Shown: positions 43,774 through 51,370 of the stretch, piece after piece
How the letters are laid out: each line of letters opens with the position of its first letter
Numbering within the stretch: the stretch's first letter is position 1
Source: a bacterium
GTDB taxonomy: Bacteria > Vulcanimicrobiota > Xenobia > Xenobiales > JADMJV01
Length of the DNA: 59,170 nucleotides
Assembly: GCA_030149525.1 (NCBI GenBank)
Contig: JASBRJ010000279.1
Location: 1-59,170, forward strand
Reading direction: 5' to 3'
Position numbers and translations under genes: made by a program
The notes under the pieces: generated by a model
Database searches by the model: none
The model's input: the letters and a program-made list of their open reading frames with translations, nothing else
What the model was told of the DNA's origin: nothing

Positions 43774-44220
43774 CTACGGGCTGACTTGAACCATATCCGA
43801 ATCGTACATAGGAGCATTCATGTCGCCTTTGGCCGGCACTCGTTCACGCTTTTTGTTCGACTTAGCTCGAAGCTTCTTCACAAGTTCCTCGGAGGGACCG
43901 TTGGAGAACTCTCGGGCTACGCCACTTTCGGCCTTAGTATAAAGGTTGGCCTGAGTGACGTAACCGGCACCCGATACGACGGTTCCGTCTTCCCGTTTGG
44001 TGTAGCCGACGTCGTCGGGGTCCTGACTCTTTCCAGAAGTTGCAACTGCCTGCGTGCCGGAGTCGCCAGGGTTCGATTGTGCGGGCGTAGCCTCGGTCTG
44101 AACCGAGGGAGAAGCCTGGCTGACCGGTTTCCCCGGTTCCGAGTCTCCACCCGAGCAGCCGACCAGAGCAAAGGCCAACCCTATCGATACGACGGCCCTG
44201 CAAATCTGCGAATAGGGCAT
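43774..44220 (-). CDS. Small lipoprotein at the end of the pilin operon
   Basis: A 148-residue lipoprotein. The signal ends at LVGC (Cys22), and the mature part is Ser/Gly/Pro/Thr/Gln rich to about residue 70, probably a flexible linker, then a short charged domain. No family recognised. Its ATG overlaps the stop of the PilX-like gene (TAATG), so it is translationally coupled to the pilin genes and probably works with them in the envelope. Confidence 0.75.
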   Translation of the reverse strand: MPYSQICRAVVSIGLAFALVGCSGGDSEPGKPVSQASPSVQTEATPAQSNPGDSGTQAVATSGKSQDPDDVGYTKREDGTVVSGAGYVTQANLYTKAESGVAREFSNGPSEELVKKLRAKSNKKRERVPAKGDMNAPMYDSDMVQVSP

Positions 44221-46100
44221 TAAAGTGTTTCCTCGGTAACAACCGGTCGGTCGAGATAGCTTTTCACCACAAAACTAGGCTTGGAAGGAAAGTAGGGCGG
44301 GGGTGAATTGGAGGCAGGGTTGTCGAAAAAGGTATTCCCCTTCACGAACCCGTGACCGGAGGTTGTTCCCCAAGCTCCCGCATCGACCATGATTCGGCTG
44401 CCGTAGCGGTAGGCCCAGCCGGCTCCACCCTCGTCATAGTCCTGAACTTTGTAGCTTCCACCGTCGTCGTTAATCCCGCCGAGAACAACAGCGTAGAGGT
44501 AGAGAGGATTGTTGGCTGTGTGCGCGTTATCCCAGCGATTGTTATTCTGAAGTCGTCTGGAAATCAGAACGTCTCGACCCACCAGGCCAAGTACGTTGTT
44601 GGCCGTGGCGGGCGGATCGAGAACGCCGTCGTTGTCGGCATCTACAGCGCCAAATTGGATCAAGCCTTTTTCTCCGGCCGCTGTGCTCAGAGGGCTGTTG
44701 GAACTGTTGGGGCTATCATCTTCTTTGCCGCCGATGATAATAGAATGTTTGACGTTCGCATCCTTGTCGCCCTCTACGGCGATAGTTCGGCGACCTTTGT
44801 TGATGCCCCAGAGATCGTTGATATCTCCGGTGGAGTAGACGACGCCGTTAAGCCCGGTCGAGTATGATTCGAAAGTTCCGTCGGGCTTCCGCATCAGGGT
44901 TGAGCCCACGGGAAATGTCTGGCTCGTCACCAGTGTGCTACCGTTCACGATAGCACCAGGAGGCAGGGTGACGGGATCTTCGTCTAGGGAGACGACGGTG
45001 GTTGCCTTGTGGGTGTCTATGCTGTTCGTTGCGTTACCGGGTTGCTCAATTTTGACCCAGGAATTGTTGCCGTAGTTGACGGGGTCGTTGGAGGGGAAAG
45101 TCCCGCCTGAGAGGGGCTGAGATGGTTGTGTTCCGCCGAATCCCAGTTCCATTTCTTCCACATCCCCACGAATGTAAATCCCCTGGAGTTCTCCGTTAAC
45201 CTCGTTAAGGTAAACCCCATTGCTGCTTGGGAGGGCGTTGGGGGCGTCAAAGCCCCAGGCCGCATCGCGGATGCTGAAAGTGTTTCTAGGTAGGGGAACA
45301 CTGTCGGCTCCGGCAACAACTGCATCGCGGCCGCCCTCTGCCATGCGGGCATAGCGGGAAGAAATAGGTCCGGCGTTATTGTAGGGTCTCTTCTGAGAGT
45401 CGCCACCGGAATAGTTCCCCTGGTAATAACCAAAGCCGTCCTGGGAGCCTCCGAAAGTTCCTTTGGCCGTCAGACCATGGCTGTAGACGGGGTCTCCGGA
45501 AGAGTTCCAGAAACCGTTACCTTCCGGAATCCAGAGACGCATCACGTCGTTGACGTGGACAGGGCCTTCGGCAGGCGCGGAGGTGGTGCGCAACGGTTGG
45601 ACGAGATTGCTCGGCCAATTATCATAAAGGGCAGCATACTTGCTGAGAGACTCCTGGATCACTTCGGCTCGCGCCTCTCGGAAAGCACGTCCGTTTCGGT
45701 ACGACTTCGCAATGATAGTATAAGCTCTCACAGGATTGCTCCCGTTGGGAAATGTTTCTGCATCCGGAATCAATTCCCAGCGATAAGACCAGCCGTCGCC
45801 AAGATCCGTTGTTCGCTGGCTCTCTGAAAGATAAACGCCCGAGGCCATAGGCTCTTTCGAGGGGCTACCGTCCGGAGGTGAGAGTTGGAAGCGGAGCCAG
45901 CTCATGGCTTCTGTTATTCCAGCGTCGGCCACCAGGGCACCGGCGGTTTGCTGTTCACTTCTCTGGGCTGCTCGACTCTCTACGGGGAGCAGCACAATGA
46001 ACGCACTGGCCGTGATGAAGAGGATGAGCATGAAGAAGATAGACATGACGAGGATTGAGCCGCGTCGATTTGAGTTGGATTTCTTGCCAGATAACTTCAT
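44220..46100 (-). CDS. PilX-like minor pilin/tip protein
   Basis: A 626-residue protein with an N-terminal basic leader and hydrophobic helix ('GSILVMSIFFMLILFITASAF', about 14-34), followed by 'RSEQQTAGALVADAGITEAMSWLR'. This resembles PilX-type pilus proteins; a canonical GF(T)LIE prepilin site is not present, which is normal for PilX. The long body is beta-rich and Gly/Asn/Ser rich, and probably extracellular. It is the third gene of the operon after PilV- and PilW-like genes, with a 9-base gap before it. Confidence 0.8.
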   Translation of the reverse strand: MKLSGKKSNSNRRGSILVMSIFFMLILFITASAFIVLLPVESRAAQRSEQQTAGALVADAGITEAMSWLRFQLSPPDGSPSKEPMASGVYLSESQRTTDLGDGWSYRWELIPDAETFPNGSNPVRAYTIIAKSYRNGRAFREARAEVIQESLSKYAALYDNWPSNLVQPLRTTSAPAEGPVHVNDVMRLWIPEGNGFWNSSGDPVYSHGLTAKGTFGGSQDGFGYYQGNYSGGDSQKRPYNNAGPISSRYARMAEGGRDAVVAGADSVPLPRNTFSIRDAAWGFDAPNALPSSNGVYLNEVNGELQGIYIRGDVEEMELGFGGTQPSQPLSGGTFPSNDPVNYGNNSWVKIEQPGNATNSIDTHKATTVVSLDEDPVTLPPGAIVNGSTLVTSQTFPVGSTLMRKPDGTFESYSTGLNGVVYSTGDINDLWGINKGRRTIAVEGDKDANVKHSIIIGGKEDDSPNSSNSPLSTAAGEKGLIQFGAVDADNDGVLDPPATANNVLGLVGRDVLISRRLQNNNRWDNAHTANNPLYLYAVVLGGINDDGGSYKVQDYDEGGAGWAYRYGSRIMVDAGAWGTTSGHGFVKGNTFFDNPASNSPPPYFPSKPSFVVKSYLDRPVVTEETL

Positions 46101-46109
46101 ATTGGACTC

Positions 46110-46871
46110 CTATTGAACGTTGAAGATGGGGGGTTGGTAGATCGAGGTCATCGTAATCACGATAGGTGTGTAGGCCTCCGTTCGATTGCGATTGAGATCG
46201 TCTGAAATTTGGGCACTGGACACATTGACGGTGATTTGGAGAGCACCCTCGCGCCAACGTTGGACCACCAGGCCGTCCCGATATCCACCGGGCGCTCCGG
46301 CGTCGGGAATGCCCAGCCTACGAGCCAGGAATCGTGGTTGAACCGAAGCGTCGTAGGTGACCGGACGCGGGTCTGCATTGGTGGGGGCTTGCATTTTTCT
46401 CAGAACGAGGTCCTGGCCTTCGTTATTCAACCCCTGGACCAAACCGATCTCGTAAGCGAAATTTACGGGATTGAGTTGCAGTTGTCTGGCGCCCGGCATG
46501 GGAGTTCCGGCCAGATGATCCATGGGGGTGTAAAACATGATTCGCGAGGTGGGCGTGGGATTGGTCATAGAGTAAGGATCGAAGATGTCCGTGTTGAGCG
46601 GCACATAGATCGCTTCGGTGACAGGGTTTCCGCCTGGATCGGTGAGGTTTGTGGGAGGAACTGTGGAGGCCAGGTATCGCTGAATGTTGTCCAGCGCCTG
46701 TCGTCCCATTCTGACCACTTCGATACGACCTGAGGAGCGGCTGACTTCCCACATCCCAGTACGGAACATGGCGGCCAGCAGGATCAGTAAGAGTGAACTC
46801 ACACCCAGGACGACCAGCATCTCGATGATGGTGAAACCCCGTTGCTTTAAGGACGTCTGTGATATGCCCAA
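46110..46871 (-). CDS. PilW-like minor pilin
   Basis: A 253-residue prepilin. The type III signal is cut between Gly12 and Phe13 in 'RGFTIIEMLVVLG', with Glu17 as the mature Glu5 that guides pilin assembly. The globular part is rich in Pro and Thr. It overlaps the upstream PilV-like gene by 25 bases, so translation is likely coupled. The set of minor pilins would initiate or cap a type IV pilus or a type II-like secretion pseudopilus; the assembly ATPase and secretin genes are not in this window. Confidence 0.9.
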   Translation of the reverse strand: MGISQTSLKQRGFTIIEMLVVLGVSSLLLILLAAMFRTGMWEVSRSSGRIEVVRMGRQALDNIQRYLASTVPPTNLTDPGGNPVTEAIYVPLNTDIFDPYSMTNPTPTSRIMFYTPMDHLAGTPMPGARQLQLNPVNFAYEIGLVQGLNNEGQDLVLRKMQAPTNADPRPVTYDASVQPRFLARRLGIPDAGAPGGYRDGLVVQRWREGALQITVNVSSAQISDDLNRNRTEAYTPIVITMTSIYQPPIFNVQ

Positions 46872-47344
46872 AGGGTGACCTCCTTTTCCGAATTTCCTTG
46901 AACCCAGTAGACTGTGACCTTGATAGCCGCCATGTTTGAGAGGTGGCTGTTGGGGTCGGTCGAGAGTTGTTTCATCTCGATGCGGCGCTGAAAATTGAAC
47001 GGGTTAGCCGGAAAGTGATTGGCGAACGGAGGCGCATTGAAAGGTTTCCTGGGTCCGTTGTCGTCTCCGTCGTTGTCGATGTCTCCATCGTTGACATCCG
47101 ATCCCACAACAAGGTTTGCGGGATTTGCGAACGGGTAATTGCCCGATCTCAGGATATTGATCAGCTCACGAGCTTGGAAAACGGCGTGTGTCCGCCGCTC
47201 CGAGTTTCTCTCAGACCGAATGCCGTACCAAAGCGCAGAGACCGTTCCCAGTATCCCCACACTCACAACAAAGATTGCGATGAGAAGTTCAACCATGGAA
47301 AGGCCACGGTCTCTCCTCCTACGATTCAAAACGATTTCTGCCAT
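46847..47344 (-). CDS. PilV-like minor pilin
   Basis: A 165-residue prepilin. After a very basic leader ('RRRRDRG'), the cut site lies between Gly14 and Leu15 (RGLSMVELLIAI) with the invariant Glu19 as mature Glu5. Leu replaces the usual Phe at +1, which is common in PilV/PulI types. First gene of the minus-strand operon; the promoter should lie in 47345-47548, where two palindromes occur. Confidence 0.88.
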   Translation of the reverse strand: MAEIVLNRRRRDRGLSMVELLIAIFVVSVGILGTVSALWYGIRSERNSERRTHAVFQARELINILRSGNYPFANPANLVVGSDVNDGDIDNDGDDNGPRKPFNAPPFANHFPANPFNFQRRIEMKQLSTDPNSHLSNMAAIKVTVYWVQGNSEKEVTLWAYHRRP

Positions 47345-47442
47345 AGGCTCCTCCGATCACAATTTAGCAAACGAATACCGCTCATTCCGTCTCAGAGGTG
47401 CTAATTAGTAAGGATTGCTTTTTCTTAATAGCGAAACCGTAT

Positions 47443-47456
47443 TATCCCATGGGATA
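47443..47456. promoter_or_regulatory. Perfect 14-base palindrome in the pilin/HAMP intergenic region
   Basis: TATCCCATGGGATA is self-complementary throughout. It sits 100 bases before the pilin operon start and 90 before the HAMP-protein gene, the position expected of a shared operator. No protein partner can be named. Confidence 0.4.
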
Positions 47457-47460
47457 GTTT

Positions 47461-47481
47461 TCTGTGTTAGACTAGCACAGA
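47461..47481. promoter_or_regulatory. Interrupted palindrome in the pilin/HAMP intergenic region
   Basis: TCTGTG and CACAGA form 6-base arms around a 9-base spacer that contains TTAGACT, which resembles a -10 element. It follows the 14-base palindrome by only four bases. The pair may be operators or part of the divergent promoters. Support is by symmetry and position only. Confidence 0.35.
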
Positions 47482-47548
47482 AGTACCAATTTCTTCGAAA
47501 GGCCGATTTGGGTGCTTTTTCTCTAAAAAGTTTAATGAGGTATAGGTT

Positions 47549-47962
47549 ATGGCCCAGCAGCAGAGACGATCTCTAAAGAATGTCGTTCTCACTAGAAAGT
47601 ATCACGCGCCCTATATGGGAACGTCAGTTTTTATGTCGCTTTCTTTACTTTTCACACTCTACGGGATGTTGATGTACAGGTTTGTGGAACTGTCCAGAGA
47701 GGGCGCCGATTTACCCGTTGAGTACCTGGTCGTGCTTAGCAGCGTGGTGGCGCTCTTCATTGCCGCCGGTATCGTGGCTGTGAACGTTTTGGCCGCCCAC
47801 CGCATCGCCGGTGTTCATATCAAGTTGCTGAAGACTTTCAAAAGTGTGCAAGAGGGAGACTTCTCCGCAAGACTCAGATTTCGCAAGGATGACAAATTGG
47901 AAGAGGTAGAGGCGGCTTTCAATTCCATGATGGAGGTCGTGGAGTCGAAAACGAACTCGTGA
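47549..47962 (+). CDS. Two-helix membrane protein ending in a HAMP-like domain
   Basis: A 137-residue protein. Two membrane helices (about 24-45 and 57-83) are followed by 'RIAGVHIKLLKTFKSVQEGDFSARLRFRKDDKLEEVEAAFNSM', a HAMP-type linker normally found between a sensor and an output domain. No output domain follows, so this is a stand-alone HAMP membrane protein. Such proteins may form complexes with partner signalling proteins. AGGTATAGGTT lies before the ATG. It diverges from the pilin operon. Confidence 0.8.
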   Translation: MAQQQRRSLKNVVLTRKYHAPYMGTSVFMSLSLLFTLYGMLMYRFVELSREGADLPVEYLVVLSSVVALFIAAGIVAVNVLAAHRIAGVHIKLLKTFKSVQEGDFSARLRFRKDDKLEEVEAAFNSMMEVVESKTNS

Positions 47963-48055
47963 CTGCGAATCTCCATCGCCAAACGTTTACATAGCGTTCA
48001 CATCTCGCCCCATGCGATACTCCTCAGGCCCACTTCGCCTTCCTACTGTGAGGCT

Positions 48056-48361
48056 ATGGCAAATCAGTCTCGCTCTATAACCCACATCCAAGTCGCCCTC
48101 CAACAAACTCGACCCACCCAACGCAATGAAATTCGAGGTGGCCTCAACCGTCAGGAAATGCTGAAGGTGCTGGAGCAGCGAAAGCCCATGCCGTTCCAAA
48201 CGGTACCACCCAAGCCCTATCAAGAAATGGATTCTCACCTGCGCAGGCAGTTTGAGATGCACAATCACCACCACTTCGAGCGGCTCAATATCCAAAAGAG
48301 CGTGTGGGCTGAGTCTCATAATGACGGGGTGGCTTTGAGTGCTTCGGCTATGGGGGGTTGA
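48056..48361 (+). CDS. Short His-rich protein of unknown function
   Basis: A 101-residue polar protein with a His cluster ('MHNHHHFERLN', about 70-80), Gln/Pro rich, and no recognised family. Its stop overlaps the TTG that may start the next gene, suggesting coupling. A GTGAGG lies five bases before the ATG. Confidence 0.5.
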   Translation: MANQSRSITHIQVALQQTRPTQRNEIRGGLNRQEMLKVLEQRKPMPFQTVPPKPYQEMDSHLRRQFEMHNHHHFERLNIQKSVWAESHNDGVALSASAMGG

Positions 48362-48939
48362 GCCCCGGACCCGCTAGAGCCAAGAGGAGCCCAACCCCAA
48401 CACCGCCGAACTCAGCCCCCACAATGCAAGCCGAACTTGAGAAGTACTTCGAAGAACTGACCGATGAGCAGATGACTCATCTTGTGACTGCTGCCAGTTA
48501 TGAATCGTTTCCGGCAGGCACCTTGCTTGCCGTTCAGGGAGAGCCGGGTGACCGGGCTTTTATTATCCTTGAAGGCGAGGTGGAGATCGTTCTTTCCAAG
48601 GGGGGTTGTGAGAAGGTTCTGACTGTGCGGGGAAGCGGGAGCATTCTAGGGGAGATGGCTCTTTTGGAAGACCAGCCGAGAGCCGCGAGTCTGCGCACGC
48701 TGACCGAGGTGAAGGCTTTTGTTCTCAGCGCTAAAGCGTTCCACGGCCTTTTGACTCATCAGCCCGAGCTGAGTCTAGCCATCAACCGTTCCCTGTCGGC
48801 TCGAATGAGGCTGACTCAAGAGACTCTTCTTCGAGATCTGGGCGAACGGATTCACACTCTAGAAGAAGAGTTGGCCCGAGCGAAGCTTCTGTTGGCCGAA
48901 AACGGGCTGAGTCTTACCCCTTCTGAGCCAGCCTCCTGA
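48358..48939 (+). CDS. Cyclic-nucleotide-binding-domain protein
   Basis: A 193-residue protein (TTG start at 48358, overlapping the previous stop), or 171 residues from the ATG at 48424, which begins 'MQAELEKYFEELTDEQ'. The CNMP domain spans about 40-150, with 'FPAGTLLAVQGEPGDRAFIILEGEVEI' and the phosphate-binding cassette 'SILGEMALLEDQPRAASLRT'. No DNA-binding helix-turn-helix follows, only a coiled-coil tail, so it is not a CRP-type regulator. It is likely a cyclic-nucleotide sensor in a larger complex. Its 3' end overlaps the convergent polymerase gene by 26 bases. Confidence 0.88.
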   Translation: MSPGPARAKRSPTPTPPNSAPTMQAELEKYFEELTDEQMTHLVTAASYESFPAGTLLAVQGEPGDRAFIILEGEVEIVLSKGGCEKVLTVRGSGSILGEMALLEDQPRAASLRTLTEVKAFVLSAKAFHGLLTHQPELSLAINRSLSARMRLTQETLLRDLGERIHTLEEELARAKLLLAENGLSLTPSEPAS

Positions 48940-49747
48940 AGATATTTTTCAAGGTGTAGCGTCGAGGCTCCATGTCGTTTCGGGAGAGTTCGTCGGGGTC
49001 GATGGGGGTGGCTACCGGTGCTTCAGGTAGGGCTCTCAGACAAAACGGCGCCACGGCCGTCTGGGCGTAGGCGTTACGGGCAACGTCGAGATAGATTCGA
49101 CCCTGCCGCTTGTTCTTACGATGCTCCACGGTGAGAAGCTCCGGGAAATCCCCGGCAAGTTCTTTACAAAAGTCCTGAAGCTCTTTCCTTATGTCGTCGA
49201 AAGTGCGCTCCGCTTTCAAGGGAATTATGACATGGTAGCCTGAGGATCCGGTGGTGCAGAGTTCAAATGCCTGCTTTTTGTCCTCCAGGGCGTCCATCAC
49301 CCGAAGCGCCGCCTTTTTGACCAGGTCGTTCTGCTCTCCCTCGGTATCCAGATCGATCACCGCGCGAGTCGGCTTCTCCAGATCGTCCTTCTCGCTCAAC
49401 CAGGGATGAAAGGTCAGCGTGCCCTGATTCACCAGATAGAGGAGGGTTCTTACATCTTTGCAGTTGACCAGTTGCTGAATCTCCCCGTCTTCCCGTTTCT
49501 CCACCTCGATGGTCTCAATCCAGTGGGGGAAGTAGTCGGGACTCTGCTTCTGATAAAATCCGTCGGAGTCGATGCCGTCGGGGAAACGGTGTAAGGTAAC
49601 CGGACGATTTTCTAAATGCGGAAGAAGCCTACCGGAGATCCGCTCGTAATACTCCAGCACATCTCTTTTGGTGATTCCCTCCTCGGGGAAATAGAGTTTG
49701 TCGGTGTGGCTGAATTCCACATCGATATCCTGATAGGTCGCCGTCAT
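48914..49747 (-). CDS. LigD-type polymerase domain protein (end-joining polymerase)
   Basis: A 277-residue stand-alone LigD POL (AEP primase-polymerase fold). The metal-binding Asp132 and Asp134 are in 'AVIDLDTEG' (family norm DLDP), 'TTGSSGYHVIIPL' at 166-177 holds His172, and the third Asp221 is in 'IYLDVARNAYAQT'. All catalytic residues that I can name are present. In bacterial end joining this domain fills gaps and adds ribonucleotides at breaks. The ATG overlaps the ligase stop (ATGA), and the start is fixed by that coupling. The gene is the last of three split LigD genes. Confidence 0.93.
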   Translation of the reverse strand: MTATYQDIDVEFSHTDKLYFPEEGITKRDVLEYYERISGRLLPHLENRPVTLHRFPDGIDSDGFYQKQSPDYFPHWIETIEVEKREDGEIQQLVNCKDVRTLLYLVNQGTLTFHPWLSEKDDLEKPTRAVIDLDTEGEQNDLVKKAALRVMDALEDKKQAFELCTTGSSGYHVIIPLKAERTFDDIRKELQDFCKELAGDFPELLTVEHRKNKRQGRIYLDVARNAYAQTAVAPFCLRALPEAPVATPIDPDELSRNDMEPRRYTLKNIFRRLAQKG

Positions 49748-50733
49748 TTAGGCCCCTCTCTCACCACGTCTGTGGCGTTCTTGTCGTTTCGCAACCCTAT
49801 GAAACTTGGGTGGCGCAGTTTCCACTCTGAGGTCCACTCGGTGAAACTGACCTCAACGACCTTTTCAGGTTTCACCCAATGGATCGCCTCGTCGCCCGGT
49901 TTCCCGAGATCGATGGGACACTCGTCTTCTATTTGATCCAGAGTCTCGCGGAAACTCTCCAAAAAGTCGTCGTCGAAGCCGGTTCCCACTCTTCCGCAGT
50001 AGCGTAGCTTGTCGTCTTCATACACTCCCACCAGGAGAGCGCCGAAGCCCACTCGCGAACCGGAGGGCTCGGTGAAGCCGCAGACCACGAATTCCTGGCG
50101 GTTATCACACTTGAACTTCAACCATTTCTTGCTCCGGCTGTGGCGATAGGGAGCCTCTGCGTCCTTGGCGATTAGCCCCTCCCAGTTCTTGCGACAAGCG
50201 TGTTCCAGGTAGGCGAGACCGCTCTCGTTGCGATGCTGGGTGTATCGGAGCGGGTCCTGAAAATTGAGAGAACTTTTCAAAAGTTTCTTTCGGGTTCGGG
50301 TTGGAAGTTCAGTGAGTTTGTGCCCGTCGAAATGGAGCAGATCGAAGAGGTAGAGATGCACAGGAATGGACAGATCGGGCTGGGAGCTATGCATTCGCGG
50401 TTGCAAGGCGGCGAAGTTCGACACCCCGTCTTCCATCACCACGATCTCACCATCGGCCACATAGCTTTCCGAGGCCGCTTGCTCCAAAGCATCCAAAAGT
50501 TCCGGATACTTGTCGTTGAGAAGATTCTGATTGCGGGAATAAATCTTCACTCCATCGCCGTCTTTGAAGATCAGGCAACGTTGTCCGTCCAGTTTTCGTT
50601 CATAGATCCAGTCGCTGTCATCAAAATGATCGTGGGTCAACGTGGCCAGCATGGGATTGACCCAGTCCGGCGTCTTCTCTTCAACCACTCGACTCTTTTC
50701 AGGCTCGTCCAGAGCTTTAAGGGCAGGGCTCAA
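49744..50733 (-). CDS. ATP-dependent DNA ligase (LigD ligase domain)
   Basis: A 329-residue nucleotidyltransferase ligase. The adenylated Lys47 is in 'YERKLDGQR'. 'YSRNQNLLNDKYPEL' and 'ADGEIVVMEDGVSNFAALQ' are the following conserved blocks, 'NWEGLIAKDAEAPYRHSRSKKWLKFK' matches motifs IV and V, and an OB-fold C-terminus ('VCGFTEPSGSRVGFGALLVG') completes the enzyme. It seals breaks in non-homologous end joining. Both ends overlap its neighbours by 4 bases, so phosphoesterase, ligase and polymerase are one translationally coupled unit. Confidence 0.93.
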   Translation of the reverse strand: MSPALKALDEPEKSRVVEEKTPDWVNPMLATLTHDHFDDSDWIYERKLDGQRCLIFKDGDGVKIYSRNQNLLNDKYPELLDALEQAASESYVADGEIVVMEDGVSNFAALQPRMHSSQPDLSIPVHLYLFDLLHFDGHKLTELPTRTRKKLLKSSLNFQDPLRYTQHRNESGLAYLEHACRKNWEGLIAKDAEAPYRHSRSKKWLKFKCDNRQEFVVCGFTEPSGSRVGFGALLVGVYEDDKLRYCGRVGTGFDDDFLESFRETLDQIEDECPIDLGKPGDEAIHWVKPEKVVEVSFTEWTSEWKLRHPSFIGLRNDKNATDVVREGPK

Positions 50734-51323
50734 GAGGAGGCCTCTTCCTTCAGATCATCGACGGTTTTGCCGCTGAGCACAGACTCCGGCTCAGTGCTTG
50801 TAGGTTTGCGGCGGGCGTCGGCTTCATCGTCGTCTCGTTTCTTCAAGAGCCAATGATCAGACGACCATTTCTTGCCTTTCATCTTGATAAGATCGTAGCC
50901 CCCGGCAATTTTTTCCCCGTCCAATCGAACGGCGATGTGGCCCTTCTTCTCGGCCTCCTCAAAGGTGATCGGCTCTCCGTCTTTCTCGGTCAAGTGCTCA
51001 TAGGTACCCTGGTCCCATACAATCACTTCGCCGCCACCGTATTCGTCCTCAGGGATGACACCTTCGAAGTCGGCATAGTCGAGCGGGTGATCCTCGGTGG
51101 CGATGGCCAGGCGTTTCTCACTGGGGTCGGTAGAAGGCCCTTTGGGAACGGCCCAGGAGCGAAGCACTCCGTCTACCTGAAGTCGAAAATCGAAATGGTG
51201 GGTGCTGGCGGCGTGCTCTTGAATGACAAAGAGCGCCCCGTTTTCGGTCGACCCGGAACCACCCGAAGGCTCCGAGGTTTGGCGAAAGTCTCTTTTTTCG
51301 TTGTACTTTTTCAGCTTACTCAT
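50730..51323 (-). CDS. LigD 3'-phosphoesterase domain protein
   Basis: A 197-residue protein starting at the Met of 'MSKLKKYNEKRDFRQTSEPS'. The frame is open upstream to 51461, but those codons (Phe-rich, no family match) are rejected. The catalytic set His37, His43, Asp45, Arg47, Lys61 and His79 lines up with a constant offset of five with the residues that I recall as essential in Pseudomonas LigD (His42, His48, Asp50, Arg52, Lys66, His84). It removes 3' ribonucleotides and 3'-phosphates from broken ends. It is the first gene of the split LigD operon, only 47 bases from the divergent MoxR operon. Confidence 0.92.
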   Translation of the reverse strand: MSKLKKYNEKRDFRQTSEPSGGSGSTENGALFVIQEHAASTHHFDFRLQVDGVLRSWAVPKGPSTDPSEKRLAIATEDHPLDYADFEGVIPEDEYGGGEVIVWDQGTYEHLTEKDGEPITFEEAEKKGHIAVRLDGEKIAGGYDLIKMKGKKWSSDHWLLKKRDDDEADARRKPTSTEPESVLSGKTVDDLKEEASS

Positions 51324-51370
51324 CTTCTCAATACTGCCATAGTGAAGCCGATCAGGAAGTCTTCCCATGG

